In this document: one piece after another, positions 15,477 through 21,987 of the stretch
Numbering within the stretch: position 1 is the stretch's first letter
Layout of the letters: each line of letters opens with the position of its first letter
Source: a virus
Virus record (IMG/VR): IMGVR_UViG_3300017765_000033
Coordinates: 1-28,297 of that record
DNA length: 28,297 nucleotides
Reading direction: 5' to 3' (one strand)
The notes under the pieces: generated by a model
Database searches by the model: none
Told to the model about the DNA's origin: nothing
What the model saw: the letters and a program-made list of their open reading frames with translations, nothing else
Position numbers and translations under genes: made by a program

Positions 15477-16113
15477 TGTCTTGGGTACTCAGTTGTTGTA
15501 CGTTAAAGGTCATATTATTACCAGTTTGATCTAAATAAAAGTAGCCACCTGCATATCCAGAACCAGTAAAGTTAATTGTGTTCGAATTTCCATCCACGTC
15601 CATGTAATTTGTGGCTCCGTCATAGTTAATATTACTTGTGACTTGGTTCCCAGTACCGTTAATTATCCAATCAAGATCTAGTGTAGCAGCAAGTGCAGAT
15701 GTACCGTGGTTAAGGGTAAAGGTGTTAGTGCTACCAGTCACATCGACGTTATAATTTGAGTTATCAATACCAAAGGTATTTGTAGGATCGCCTTGTATTG
15801 TAAAGGTATTGCTATCGCCATCAAACTCAAAAAATCCTGTTACGCTATCGCCGTATATATCACCAAGAAATTTATTAGTATTACCTATTTGATTTATATC
15901 AAGCGTAAAAGCATTGCCGTCCATATCGAAAGGGGTTAGGGATCCAGCTGAGGATAAGAGTCCTCCTATAATATTGCCAGATCCAAGCTGTTCTAAATCT
16001 ATGTTTACAGTGGTACCAGATTGATCTATGTATATTTCGTTATCAGCCGCGTATGCTGGCGATACAATTAACATCATCATCATCGCAAGGTTTATTAATT
16101 TTAGTTTCTTCAT
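15376..16113 (-). CDS. Curlin-like secreted amyloid repeat protein (CsgA/CsgB-like)
   Basis: I start at MKKLKLINLAMMMMLIVSP, a clean signal peptide cleaved after AYA, with AGGAG upstream. The mature part (about 223 residues) is made of degenerate curlin-type repeats with Ser/Asn, Gln and Gly-x-x-Asn spacing: NEIYIDQSGTTVNIDLEQLG, FTLDINQIGNTN, NTFTIQGDPTN. It is longer than E. coli CsgA, and its only two cysteines are in the last 15 residues (TVCVIQNDQGTSTSC), which is unusual for a curlin. It directly follows the CsgG-like gene. It should be exported by that pore and may form surface fibres. Amyloid formation is inferred. Confidence 0.8.
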   Translation of the reverse strand: MKKLKLINLAMMMMLIVSPAYAADNEIYIDQSGTTVNIDLEQLGSGNIIGGLLSSAGSLTPFDMDGNAFTLDINQIGNTNKFLGDIYGDSVTGFFEFDGDSNTFTIQGDPTNTFGIDNSNYNVDVTGSTNTFTLNHGTSALAATLDLDWIINGTGNQVTSNINYDGATNYMDVDGNSNTINFTGSGYAGGYFYLDQTGNNMTFNVQQLSTQDNDWLKIISISNNTGSNTSTVCVIQNDQGTSTSC

Positions 16114-16351
16114 GCTTCCAAAATCTCCTGTCGTAGCCGACCTTAATGAGCTCAACCACTGCTGCTTCTATTGACTTCATCAAAGCAATAGTAGTGCTCT
16201 CGTTACGCGCAGATCCGATTTCTAACTCTACAAGCTCCGTTCCAGACTCATAAAATTTGAAGACATCGTTTGATCTTCCGTAACTATAAATGGTTTTTTG
16301 GCTTAATACTTCTATAAGAATTTCACCAGTTGCGACTGAAACCATCCGCAA
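16043..16351 (-). CDS. csgG: CsgG-like protein, C-terminal part beyond an in-frame stop
   Basis: This frame is exactly in phase with the CsgG N-terminal part and continues it after a single TAA. LRMVSVATGEIL, SQKTIYSYGRSNDVFKFYES and LMKSIEAAVVELIKVGYDR match the end of CsgG (E. coli: VVNVSTGEILSSV, TSKTILSYEVQAGVFRF, LMSAIETGVIFLINDG). It ends with a Cys-flanked Asp run (PCDDDDVNC) not found in E. coli CsgG. On its own it would start at TTG and could not form the pore. It is most likely the second half of one gene (16043-16924), expressed only if the stop is suppressed, or lost. Its tail overlaps the curlin signal peptide. Confidence 0.8.
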   Translation of the reverse strand: MRMVSVATGEILIEVLSQKTIYSYGRSNDVFKFYESGTELVELEIGSARNESTTIALMKSIEAAVVELIKVGYDRRFWKHEETKINKPCDDDDVNCIASIRG

Positions 16352-16375
16352 ACTAACGCTTACGGTATCTTCTCG

Positions 16376-16378
16376 TTA
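16376..16378 (-). other. In-frame TAA inside csgG, at an expected Tyr codon
   Basis: The codons read GCG CAA TAA CGA GAA GAT ACC GTA. Against E. coli CsgG (DTQYQLDQIAVNL), the protein reads SAQ-stop-REDTVSVSL, so the stop replaces the Tyr of the Q-Y pair. One third-base change from TAT or TAC gives TAA. The frame is intact on both sides. Confidence 0.85.
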
Positions 16379-16924
16379 TTGCGCACTACCAGACACACCG
16401 AGAAAGCGGGCACCAGCGCCACCACTTTTTAAGTTTGTATCATAGCTTATCACAGATCCTTCGAGCAAGACACCTGCAAACAGCAATGGTGGTACATTCC
16501 TGTCTTCTTCTTTTTCAGCAAACTGTTCTCGCGCACTACGAATGAGCTGTCTTTCTTTTACTAGGTTATCTAGGCCCACACGTTCAACTACACGAAAAAA
16601 CTCACCGTTCGACGCATGCTTCAATGCCCGTATAAGTAAAGTGCTAGGCTGTTGAGTTATGGCCGTGCTAAATAAAGCAAACTCGCTGTTGCTTTTTCTT
16701 TGTCCAGTTTGATCGGTAAAAGCAGTTGCATAAACAGCAACTACTGGCTGTACTTCTGGTTTTTGTATATTTTTTAATTCTTCTGATTGTAAAGAAAAAA
16801 TACTTGCTTCTGTTAATCCTTTACTTGGAAACCTTTGTGCAAAGGTATCTTCTTGAACATCGACTATAGCGCAACTAGAAAGTAAAAGAACCAATAGGAA
16901 GGGTAATTTCTGTAATGTTGCCAT
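16376..16924 (-). CDS. csgG: CsgG-like outer-membrane curli secretion pore, N-terminal part
   Basis: A lipoprotein signal (FLLVLLLSSC, lipidated Cys about 18) begins the protein. It continues with CsgG landmarks: VVAVYATAFTDQTGQRKSN, FSTAITQQPSTLLIRALKHA, FRVVERVGLDNLVKERQLIR, LEGSVISYDTNLKSGGAGAR and FLGVSG. CsgG forms a nonameric outer-membrane channel that exports curli subunits. The frame stops at 182 residues, but the same frame continues to 16043 and supplies the missing C-terminal third, giving about 293 residues against 277 in E. coli. The start overlaps the CsgF-like gene by 50 bases. As written, the product would be truncated and probably inactive unless the stop is read through. 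Confidence 0.88.
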   Translation of the reverse strand: MATLQKLPFLLVLLLSSCAIVDVQEDTFAQRFPSKGLTEASIFSLQSEELKNIQKPEVQPVVAVYATAFTDQTGQRKSNSEFALFSTAITQQPSTLLIRALKHASNGEFFRVVERVGLDNLVKERQLIRSAREQFAEKEEDRNVPPLLFAGVLLEGSVISYDTNLKSGGAGARFLGVSGSAQ

Positions 16925-17378
16925 CGGGATCCGTTATTTTTAAAGTTATAAATTGTCCATCGCTAGTGTAAGTTATTATATTGCCTTCTAGCTCAATAGT
17001 TCCAGATGTAGAGGCTGTATCTCCAAAGAGGTTTTCTACTAGCTGTCTTGAAAGCTGTGCATAGATTCTGGACTCCAGGTTACGAATAAATCTAGCTAAA
17101 GTCGTGTTTTCTTTATCACGCTCTATTTGCTCTTGTAGTGCCTTTATTTCTTCTTTTATGGACATTTTACGATTAAACTCTTGGTTCTCAATCGTAAGAT
17201 AGTGACTAGAAGTTCCGATACCAGAAAATGAAGGTGACTTAAATTTATGAACTATCTGGTCAGCTGCAATGTTTTGCACAAATACGCCAAAAAACAAAAC
17301 AAAGCCTATAGCAACTAGAATTTGTATTGTAAAAAGTTTTTCTGCTTCTTCTTTTTTACTTTTTTTGTTTTGTATCAT
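16875..17378 (-). CDS. csgF: CsgF-like curli assembly factor
   Basis: This 167-residue protein has a basic start and one export segment (LVAIGFVLFFGVFVQNIAA), probably cleaved near Ala39. The mature N-terminus carries HKFKSPSFSG, matching the FQFRNPNFGG element by which CsgF plugs into CsgG. The middle is helical, and the C-terminal half (ARFIRNLESRIYAQLSRQLV, then TIELEGNIITYTSDGQFITL and ITDPDGNITEITLP) matches the CsgF core. CsgF sits on the outer side of the CsgG pore and couples secretion to fibre nucleation. It is placed just before csgG with a 50-base overlap. It has a long n-region and an inserted coiled coil relative to E. coli CsgF. Confidence 0.85.
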   Translation of the reverse strand: MIQNKKSKKEEAEKLFTIQILVAIGFVLFFGVFVQNIAADQIVHKFKSPSFSGIGTSSHYLTIENQEFNRKMSIKEEIKALQEQIERDKENTTLARFIRNLESRIYAQLSRQLVENLFGDTASTSGTIELEGNIITYTSDGQFITLKITDPDGNITEITLPIGSFTF

Positions 17379-17616
17379 CTTTTTTTTGTTGTCTGATTTT
17401 AGTTACAGTATCAACCTTCTCTTTTAATCGTATCATATCTTGGTCTAAAAGTCGTAGCTGGTCCGTCAACCTAATAATAGTCTTCTTCATTTCACTTATA
17501 GATGGATCTATGGTGTTGTTAATAGTTTGCCAAACATAGAACACAAAATATCCCAGGCCAATTACCATTACAGTCGGAAAACCGAATTTTTGTATTAAAT
17601 CAACTATTTCCATCAA
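17356..17616 (-). CDS. Single-span membrane protein with cytoplasmic coiled coil, 86 residues
   Basis: One membrane segment (FPTVMVIGLGYFVFYVWQTI) is followed by a coiled coil (IRLTDQLRLLDQDMIRLKEK) and a Lys/Gln-rich tail. Topology and size resemble the gene just upstream, suggesting an old duplication or a matched pair. It overlaps the CsgF-like gene by 23 bases and its other neighbour by ATGA. It could be holin-like or a lysis regulator. No family is recognised, so the role is open. Confidence 0.68.
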   Translation of the reverse strand: MMEIVDLIQKFGFPTVMVIGLGYFVFYVWQTINNTIDPSISEMKKTIIRLTDQLRLLDQDMIRLKEKVDTVTKIRQQKKDDTKQKK

Positions 17617-17909
17617 TCGCGTCTAGCATCAATCTTGCCATCTTCAACAAAGTTTTCTGCTCTAGCGATTCGTTCAAGATCTGGAGGTATGTCAAGTGCG
17701 CTTGACACTACTGTATCAATTCTAATAATGTCGTTGTTCATTATTGAGGCTCTAGTAATAAGCATTTTTGTAATGCCCTGGATAGATTTAATGTCAGATA
17801 CTAGATTATTCATAAGCTGTCTGATTATAAGAAATATAAAATAACCCATAATCAAACCGCTTGCGATTGGTAGGCCTACGTCGCTGATCAAGCCTATGGC
17901 TTGATTCAT
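17613..17909 (-). CDS. Single-span membrane protein with coiled coil, 98 residues
   Basis: The N-terminus MNQAIGLISDVGLPIASGLI leads to a membrane segment (GYFIFLIIRQLM), then a helical region (DIKSIQGITKMLITRASIMN) and a charged C-terminus. The pattern of a short N-terminal helix, G-x-P, and GYF inside the membrane segment is shared with the 86-residue neighbour. It is placed between holin-like genes and the CsgF-like gene, so it may belong to either system. Its start abuts the preceding stop. No family is recognised. Confidence 0.68.
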   Translation of the reverse strand: MNQAIGLISDVGLPIASGLIMGYFIFLIIRQLMNNLVSDIKSIQGITKMLITRASIMNNDIIRIDTVVSSALDIPPDLERIARAENFVEDGKIDARRD

Positions 17910-18295
17910 TACTTATCTTCGCCTTTAAATCCTTTACTTTGTCCAGACTTACCAGAATAAACTCCAAAGACAACACCCATTGCGCCTACAACAACTGAGA
18001 CTAATGCTGATTGTTCTAGGTTAGGATCTGGTAGGTTCATAAACCAAATAACAGACTCATACATAAGATAAATATAAACCACAACAAATATCCTAGGAAA
18101 TATTCTCCAGGCATCTATTGCTCTAGCTAAGTGAATTACTTTTTGCCAGGGGTTTATATTTGTTTCGTCTTCTAAGTCTCTAATTTTTTCTTTGAGTTCA
18201 CCGATTTCTTGAATCATAGACATGAACTTGTTTAGATCCATTTCTACTTCATTACGATCCATGTCTCCGCCAAATCTTCCGCTTCCTTCGTGCAT
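17909..18295 (-). CDS. Holin-like membrane protein with two C-terminal spans, 128 residues
   Basis: I use the ATG at 18293-18295 (MHEGSGRFGGDMDRNEVEMD). It overlaps the upstream stop as TAATG and has a G-rich site before it. The N-terminal half is a charged coiled coil (MIQEIGELKEKIRDLEDE). Two membrane segments follow (IFPRIFVVVYIYLMYESVIW and about 96-113, VSVVVGAMGVVFGVYSG), ending in a basic tail. This topology and the position beside the XhlA-like gene fit a phage holin or pinholin-like protein that lets endolysin reach the wall. The holin role is inferred from topology and neighbours. Confidence 0.7.
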   Translation of the reverse strand: MHEGSGRFGGDMDRNEVEMDLNKFMSMIQEIGELKEKIRDLEDETNINPWQKVIHLARAIDAWRIFPRIFVVVYIYLMYESVIWFMNLPDPNLEQSALVSVVVGAMGVVFGVYSGKSGQSKGFKGEDK

Positions 18296-18477
18296 TATAT
18301 AAACCTCGCTAGTATTACTGCTCCAACTATAAATGGGTAGACGGCCCATATCATGTTTTCTAATTTATCAAAACGCTTAGATCCGTCTTCTAATCTTTTA
18401 TCAATACTTTTATACAAAGCCTTACACTCTCTTTCGTGAGACTCTATTGCATTGAGCGCATCTTTTACTGTAGCCAT
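18295..18477 (-). CDS. XhlA-like (haemolysin XhlA type) holin-associated protein
   Basis: This 60-residue protein has a charged helix (RECKALYKSIDKRLEDGSKR) and a C-terminal membrane segment (MIWAVYPFIVGAVILARFI). The order E-R-E-x(n)-K-R-L-E-x-G-x-K-R-F-x-K-L-E then a membrane anchor matches small XhlA-type proteins that accompany phage holins. It is the first clear lysis gene in transcription order. It overlaps the holin-like gene downstream by TAATG. It probably anchors or times lysis at the inner membrane. Confidence 0.75.
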   Translation of the reverse strand: MATVKDALNAIESHERECKALYKSIDKRLEDGSKRFDKLENMIWAVYPFIVGAVILARFI

Positions 18478-18665
18478 TATTCGTTATTGTCGATAGATAC
18501 CTTTGCAGGCCTACCTCTTTTTTTTCTTACTGTTGTGTAAGCCTCATTAACATCTGGAGTCGATTTATCATCTGCAACATAATGGCCTTTTTTATTTCTT
18601 GATCTGACATTTACACGCTCAGTGTTTGTCACTTTATCCCAAAAATTTGACCACCAGCTACTCAT
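18477..18665 (-). CDS. Small basic protein with AT-hook-like tail, 62 residues
   Basis: The protein starts MSSWWSNFWDKVTNTERVNV and ends with a basic motif RKKRGRPAK, the core RGRP of an AT-hook, which binds the minor groove of AT-rich DNA. The rest is probably unstructured. It overlaps the small membrane-protein gene upstream by 8 bases and abuts the XhlA-like gene. DNA binding is a motif-based suggestion; no experimental family is known to me. Confidence 0.65.
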   Translation of the reverse strand: MSSWWSNFWDKVTNTERVNVRSRNKKGHYVADDKSTPDVNEAYTTVRKKRGRPAKVSIDNNE

Positions 18666-18828
18666 TGTGCTTTTCCTTGGCTTTTAGAACATTTAACGCA
18701 CACCAATCAATGATGCGATAAAGTTTGCTTAACCACCAATTTCCCTGTGGTGTTGGTGTGACAGCTGCAACAAATGATGCAATAGCTATTATGGTTGTTA
18801 TCCATGAAAATATATTAAGAATTGTCAT
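18658..18828 (-). CDS. Small membrane protein, 56 residues
   Basis: The frame reads MTILNIFSWITTIIAIASFV and AAVTPTPQGNWWLSKLYRII, ending DWCALNVLKAKEKHNE. There is one N-terminal membrane segment, then a TPTPQGNWW turn and an amphipathic helix. Proteins with this arrangement (membrane helix, TPTP, KLYRIID-x-x-ALN) are frequent in phage tail-lysis regions. The ATG overlaps the upstream stop as TAATG and GGAG lies just before it. The stop overlaps the next start by 8 bases. It may assist lysis, but this is not shown. Confidence 0.72.
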   Translation of the reverse strand: MTILNIFSWITTIIAIASFVAAVTPTPQGNWWLSKLYRIIDWCALNVLKAKEKHNE

Positions 18829-19022
18829 TAATCATCTCCTTTTGTTTCTGTATCTTCTTCAAGATCAGTAGTTATTTCTTGGTCAGCAAATTCTTTAAGT
18901 TGCTCAACCACGTCTTTTCTTAAAATAGCAACAGCTTCTAACTCTTCACCATTCCAAGTTCCTCTTTTAGTAGCAACATCAATAATTTGTAACATGCCTA
19001 ATAAAAATTGTTTTTTATCCAT
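18828..19022 (-). CDS. Small acidic helical phage protein, 64 residues
   Basis: It begins MDKKQFLLGMLQIIDVATKR, followed by GTWNGEELEAVAILRKDVVE, and ends in a disordered Asp/Glu-rich tail. The central T-K-R-G-x-x-x-x-E-E-L motif is shared with small proteins often found between tail fibre and lysis genes of marine phages. A GGAG site precedes the ATG. It is coupled to the small membrane protein by TAATG. There is no enzymatic motif. Confidence 0.68.
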   Translation of the reverse strand: MDKKQFLLGMLQIIDVATKRGTWNGEELEAVAILRKDVVEQLKEFADQEITTDLEEDTETKGDD

Positions 19023-19049
19023 TATCGTCTCCTTGTTTTACAAAAAAAA

Positions 19050-19346
19050 TTAACTATTAGCTGCGATGTATGCTTTACCAGTTGCAATAGCTGCAACGTG
19101 AGTAGTCTTTTTACTATCTGCTGCACCTTTTACATCTGGAGTTTCATCATCACTGTCAACAGGTGCATATTCTAAAATGATTTCCAAATGGTCTACATTT
19201 CTCTGTACTACTTCGTTGATCTCAGTTTGATTCATTCCTTCAACTGCATCTTCAGATGAGGCATCTGTATTAATACTATTGATTAATGTTACGCTATCGC
19301 TTCCTGCTGATAAAATTGATGTTACTGTATTAGCTTCCATAGTCAT
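19050..19346 (-). CDS. Tail-region accessory protein, 98 residues
   Basis: It starts MTMEANTVTSILSAGSDSVT and contains NVDHLEIILEY and a final GKAYIAANS. The HLEI(I/M)L and AxxxGKAYIA(A/T)N elements are typical of small proteins encoded next to phage tail fibres, perhaps fibre chaperones or adaptors. AAGGAG stands just before the ATG, and the fibre gene's stop overlaps its start. Function is inferred from position. Confidence 0.7.
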   Translation of the reverse strand: MTMEANTVTSILSAGSDSVTLINSINTDASSEDAVEGMNQTEINEVVQRNVDHLEIILEYAPVDSDDETPDVKGAADSKKTTHVAAIATGKAYIAANS

Positions 19347-19347
19347 A

Positions 19348-21885
19348 TTATTCTCCTTTTAAAATTTGTATTTCTTGTTTTAATTCATCTACTTGTGATG
19401 AAAGTTCTTGTACTGCTTTAACCATAACAGACATAATAGCGTTAGGTGCAACCCTTTGCCTTCCATCTGCTTCATCTTCTGACCACATATCAAAACCATC
19501 TTTTAAGTTATGATTATCAATAACTTCTTTAACTTCTTGAGCTATAAAACCATGATTGTATTTACCATTCATGGTTCTTTCTTCTGAGCCTTCTTTATAG
19601 GCTTTCATGTCTGAAGGTATATCTTTTTCTTTTTTCCAAAGGAAAGTAACAGGTCTTAAATCGTTTATAAAATCTAAGCCTACTTTTTCATCTTGTATAT
19701 CTTCTTTGAGTCTGATATCTGAAGGAGCTGTAATTGAAGTAGCACCAAAAGCTATATTTGAATCTGTAGAGTCTTTTCCAATAGTAAAACTATTATTACC
19801 AGCACTGGTAACAGTGTCTCCCATAACAATTTGGTTATCTGCATCTGTTGCAGAAGGTCTAGTATTTCTACCTATTAAAATACAATCAGTTCCAGTTACC
19901 AAAGATGTGCCTGACGCACCTGCATCTCCACCTATACAAATATTTTTTGCACCAGTTGTAATTGAGGCACCTGCACTATCTCCAATACAAGTATTTGAAA
20001 ATCCTGTTGTAACTGCGACACCTGCTCTTCTACCAACACAATTATTAGAAAATCCTGTTGTTATTGCACCACCTGCTGAAATGCCTAACATAGAATTTTT
20101 AGTACCTGTAGTAATATATCTACCAGCAACAGTACCAAAAGCTACATTATCACTACCTGTTGTTACTTGGTTTAAAGTAAAGTAACCAAATCCATTGTTA
20201 TTTTCACCAGTAGTATTAGCTGAACAAGTATTTGAACCATAAGCTGTTGCACCATGAGTAGTAGAAACGGTTAAACAATTTTCACCAACAGCAGTATTAG
20301 AAAAGAAAGCATGGCTACTTCTTAGAGCATTTATCCCAACAGCAGTATTGTTTTGACCATTGGTTCCTGCTATTGACATACCAGCTTCTTTACCAAAACA
20401 AGTATTACCTGAACCTGTATCAAACTGTCCACCAGCATTGAATCCCATAATTGTATTGTTACCACCAGTGGTAATAGAATCACCTGCTAGTGCACCTACT
20501 ACAGTGTTTTGAGTACCTGTAGTGTTTACTTTTAAAGCTGAATAACCAACTGCTGTGTTGTAATCTGCTGTGGTATTTTTATTTAATGCTTTAAATCCAA
20601 TACCTGTATTTGCATCAGCAGTTGTATTTTCTTCTAATGCTGCTAACCCTATGCCTGTATTAGAATGACCTACTGTATTTTTTGTAAGTGCATCTTGTCC
20701 AAAAGCTGCATTATTACCAGCTGTGGTGTTTGATGCTAAAGCTGATTCACCTACTGCTGTATTAGAAGCACCTGTAGTGTTTGCACCTAAAGCTGATTTA
20801 CCAATTCCTGTGTTGTTAGAAGCGGTTGTATTAGCGGTTAAAGCACCTTGACCAACAGCTACATTATCTGAACCTGTTGTGTTTGAGTCCATTGACACAT
20901 CTCCTACTGAAACATTTCTGTTACCAGTAGTTTGTTGTCTAAGTGAGTGATAACCAACAGCAGTATTTTCAGCACCTGTAGTGTTGCCTGTAAGTGATTT
21001 AAAACCTAAAGCTGAGTTTCTACTAGCTGTCGTATTAGCATCAAGAGCATTTACACCAAGTGCTACGTTGTAACTACCAGTAGTATTAACAGCCATTGAT
21101 GATTTACCAACTGCGGTATTTTCAGCTCCTGTGGTGTTAGCATCTAAAGAAGATTTACCAATCGCTGTATTGTTTGATGCAGTTGTATTAGCGTCAAGAG
21201 CTGCATGACCTAAAGCAGTATTGTTAGCACCTGTCGTATTTGCTGCCATGGCACTACTTCCTACCGCAGTATTTTGCGAGGCTGTAGTATTAGCTAATAA
21301 TGCTGAATTACCAACTGCAACATTAGTGGTACCAGATGTATTGACATGTAAAGCCTTATATCCAACACCAGTATTATTAGATACTGTTGTTTGAACAGTC
21401 ATTACAGCATATCCTATACCTGTATTGTTAGAACCTGTTGTTATTGCATCAAGTGTTAAAGCACCTAATGCAGAATTAAAACTAGCTGTTGTGTTTGATG
21501 CTAAAGCTGCATATCCAATACCTGTGTTAGATTCTCCAGTAGTGGTAGAACCTAAAGCAGAACTACCCATACCTATATTAAAACTTCCTGTTGTAATAGA
21601 TTCCATAGCTGCTGAACCAAAACCAGTATTATGGTCGCCTGACGTTAAAGCTATTAAAACATCTCTACCCATAGCTGTATTTTGTGTTCCAGATGTTAAT
21701 GCTGCAAAAACACTATCACCTAAACCTGTGTTGTGAGATGCGGAAGATAAAGTGCCTGTACTTGCATTTTGACTTATTAAAATACTGTCAGTAAAGTTTG
21801 TAGCATCAGCTAGAATACCTACGCCATTGATTGTGCTTGAACCTGTAATAGCTCCTGTAACACCTAAAGTACCGCCAACAGTCAT
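19348..21885 (-). CDS. Tail fibre with 17-residue repeats and S74 autoproteolytic chaperone
   Basis: Residues about 52-695 are roughly 36 repeats of 17 residues, with consensus NTAVGxxALxANTTGxN, as in YadA-head-like trimeric fibres. The last 124 residues (from SDIRLKEDI at about 722) are a peptidase S74 intramolecular chaperone: DLRPVTFLWKKEKD, YNHGFIAQEVKEV, then a C-terminal coiled coil. That domain trimerises the fibre and then cleaves itself off just before the Ser of SDIRLK. The fibre likely binds the host. The same frame is open upstream to 21984, and before that a TAG separates it from a fitting N-terminal domain, so this is probably part of a 1002-residue fibre. Confidence 0.88.
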   Translation of the reverse strand: MTVGGTLGVTGAITGSSTINGVGILADATNFTDSILISQNASTGTLSSASHNTGLGDSVFAALTSGTQNTAMGRDVLIALTSGDHNTGFGSAAMESITTGSFNIGMGSSALGSTTTGESNTGIGYAALASNTTASFNSALGALTLDAITTGSNNTGIGYAVMTVQTTVSNNTGVGYKALHVNTSGTTNVAVGNSALLANTTASQNTAVGSSAMAANTTGANNTALGHAALDANTTASNNTAIGKSSLDANTTGAENTAVGKSSMAVNTTGSYNVALGVNALDANTTASRNSALGFKSLTGNTTGAENTAVGYHSLRQQTTGNRNVSVGDVSMDSNTTGSDNVAVGQGALTANTTASNNTGIGKSALGANTTGASNTAVGESALASNTTAGNNAAFGQDALTKNTVGHSNTGIGLAALEENTTADANTGIGFKALNKNTTADYNTAVGYSALKVNTTGTQNTVVGALAGDSITTGGNNTIMGFNAGGQFDTGSGNTCFGKEAGMSIAGTNGQNNTAVGINALRSSHAFFSNTAVGENCLTVSTTHGATAYGSNTCSANTTGENNNGFGYFTLNQVTTGSDNVAFGTVAGRYITTGTKNSMLGISAGGAITTGFSNNCVGRRAGVAVTTGFSNTCIGDSAGASITTGAKNICIGGDAGASGTSLVTGTDCILIGRNTRPSATDADNQIVMGDTVTSAGNNSFTIGKDSTDSNIAFGATSITAPSDIRLKEDIQDEKVGLDFINDLRPVTFLWKKEKDIPSDMKAYKEGSEERTMNGKYNHGFIAQEVKEVIDNHNLKDGFDMWSEDEADGRQRVAPNAIMSVMVKAVQELSSQVDELKQEIQILKGE
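19800..21732 (-). repeat. Degenerate 51-bp coding repeat array (17-residue fibre repeats)
   Basis: Each unit encodes N-T/S-x-hydrophobic-G, five residues, then NTTG or NTTA and two or three more. The DNA copies are diverged, so selection acts on the protein rather than on recent duplication. Near the C-terminal end the period drifts by one to three residues. Confidence 0.85.
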
Positions 21886-21984
21886 ATCGTCAGTTACGGT
21901 TAAATCATCTTGTACTTTTAGATCTACAACGCTAAGACTGGCAAAAGCGTCAACGACTGCTGCTCCAGATCCTGCTCCGTCTGA

Positions 21985-21987
21985 CTA
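21985..21987 (-). other. In-frame TAG inside the tail fibre, at an expected Tyr codon
   Basis: The codons read GTA GTT TAG TCA GAC GGA GCA GGA. The N-terminal piece ends GDVKVV, and the next codons give SDGAGSGAAVVDAF in the same frame. Marine fibre proteins of this style, as I recall them, run without a break as KVxYxDGAGSGAAVVDAF, so the stop replaces Tyr. Confidence 0.75.

Noticed and set aside
19607-20185. A 192-residue rightward frame opposite the tail fibre
   Set aside because: It is antisense to the repeat array. Low-complexity repeats keep the opposite strand open; the Pro/Val-rich sequence repeats with the same period and has no ribosome site.
19800-21732. Possible CRISPR-like array (51-bp periodicity)
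   Set aside because: Units are diverged, in frame and without spacers. They encode fibre repeats.
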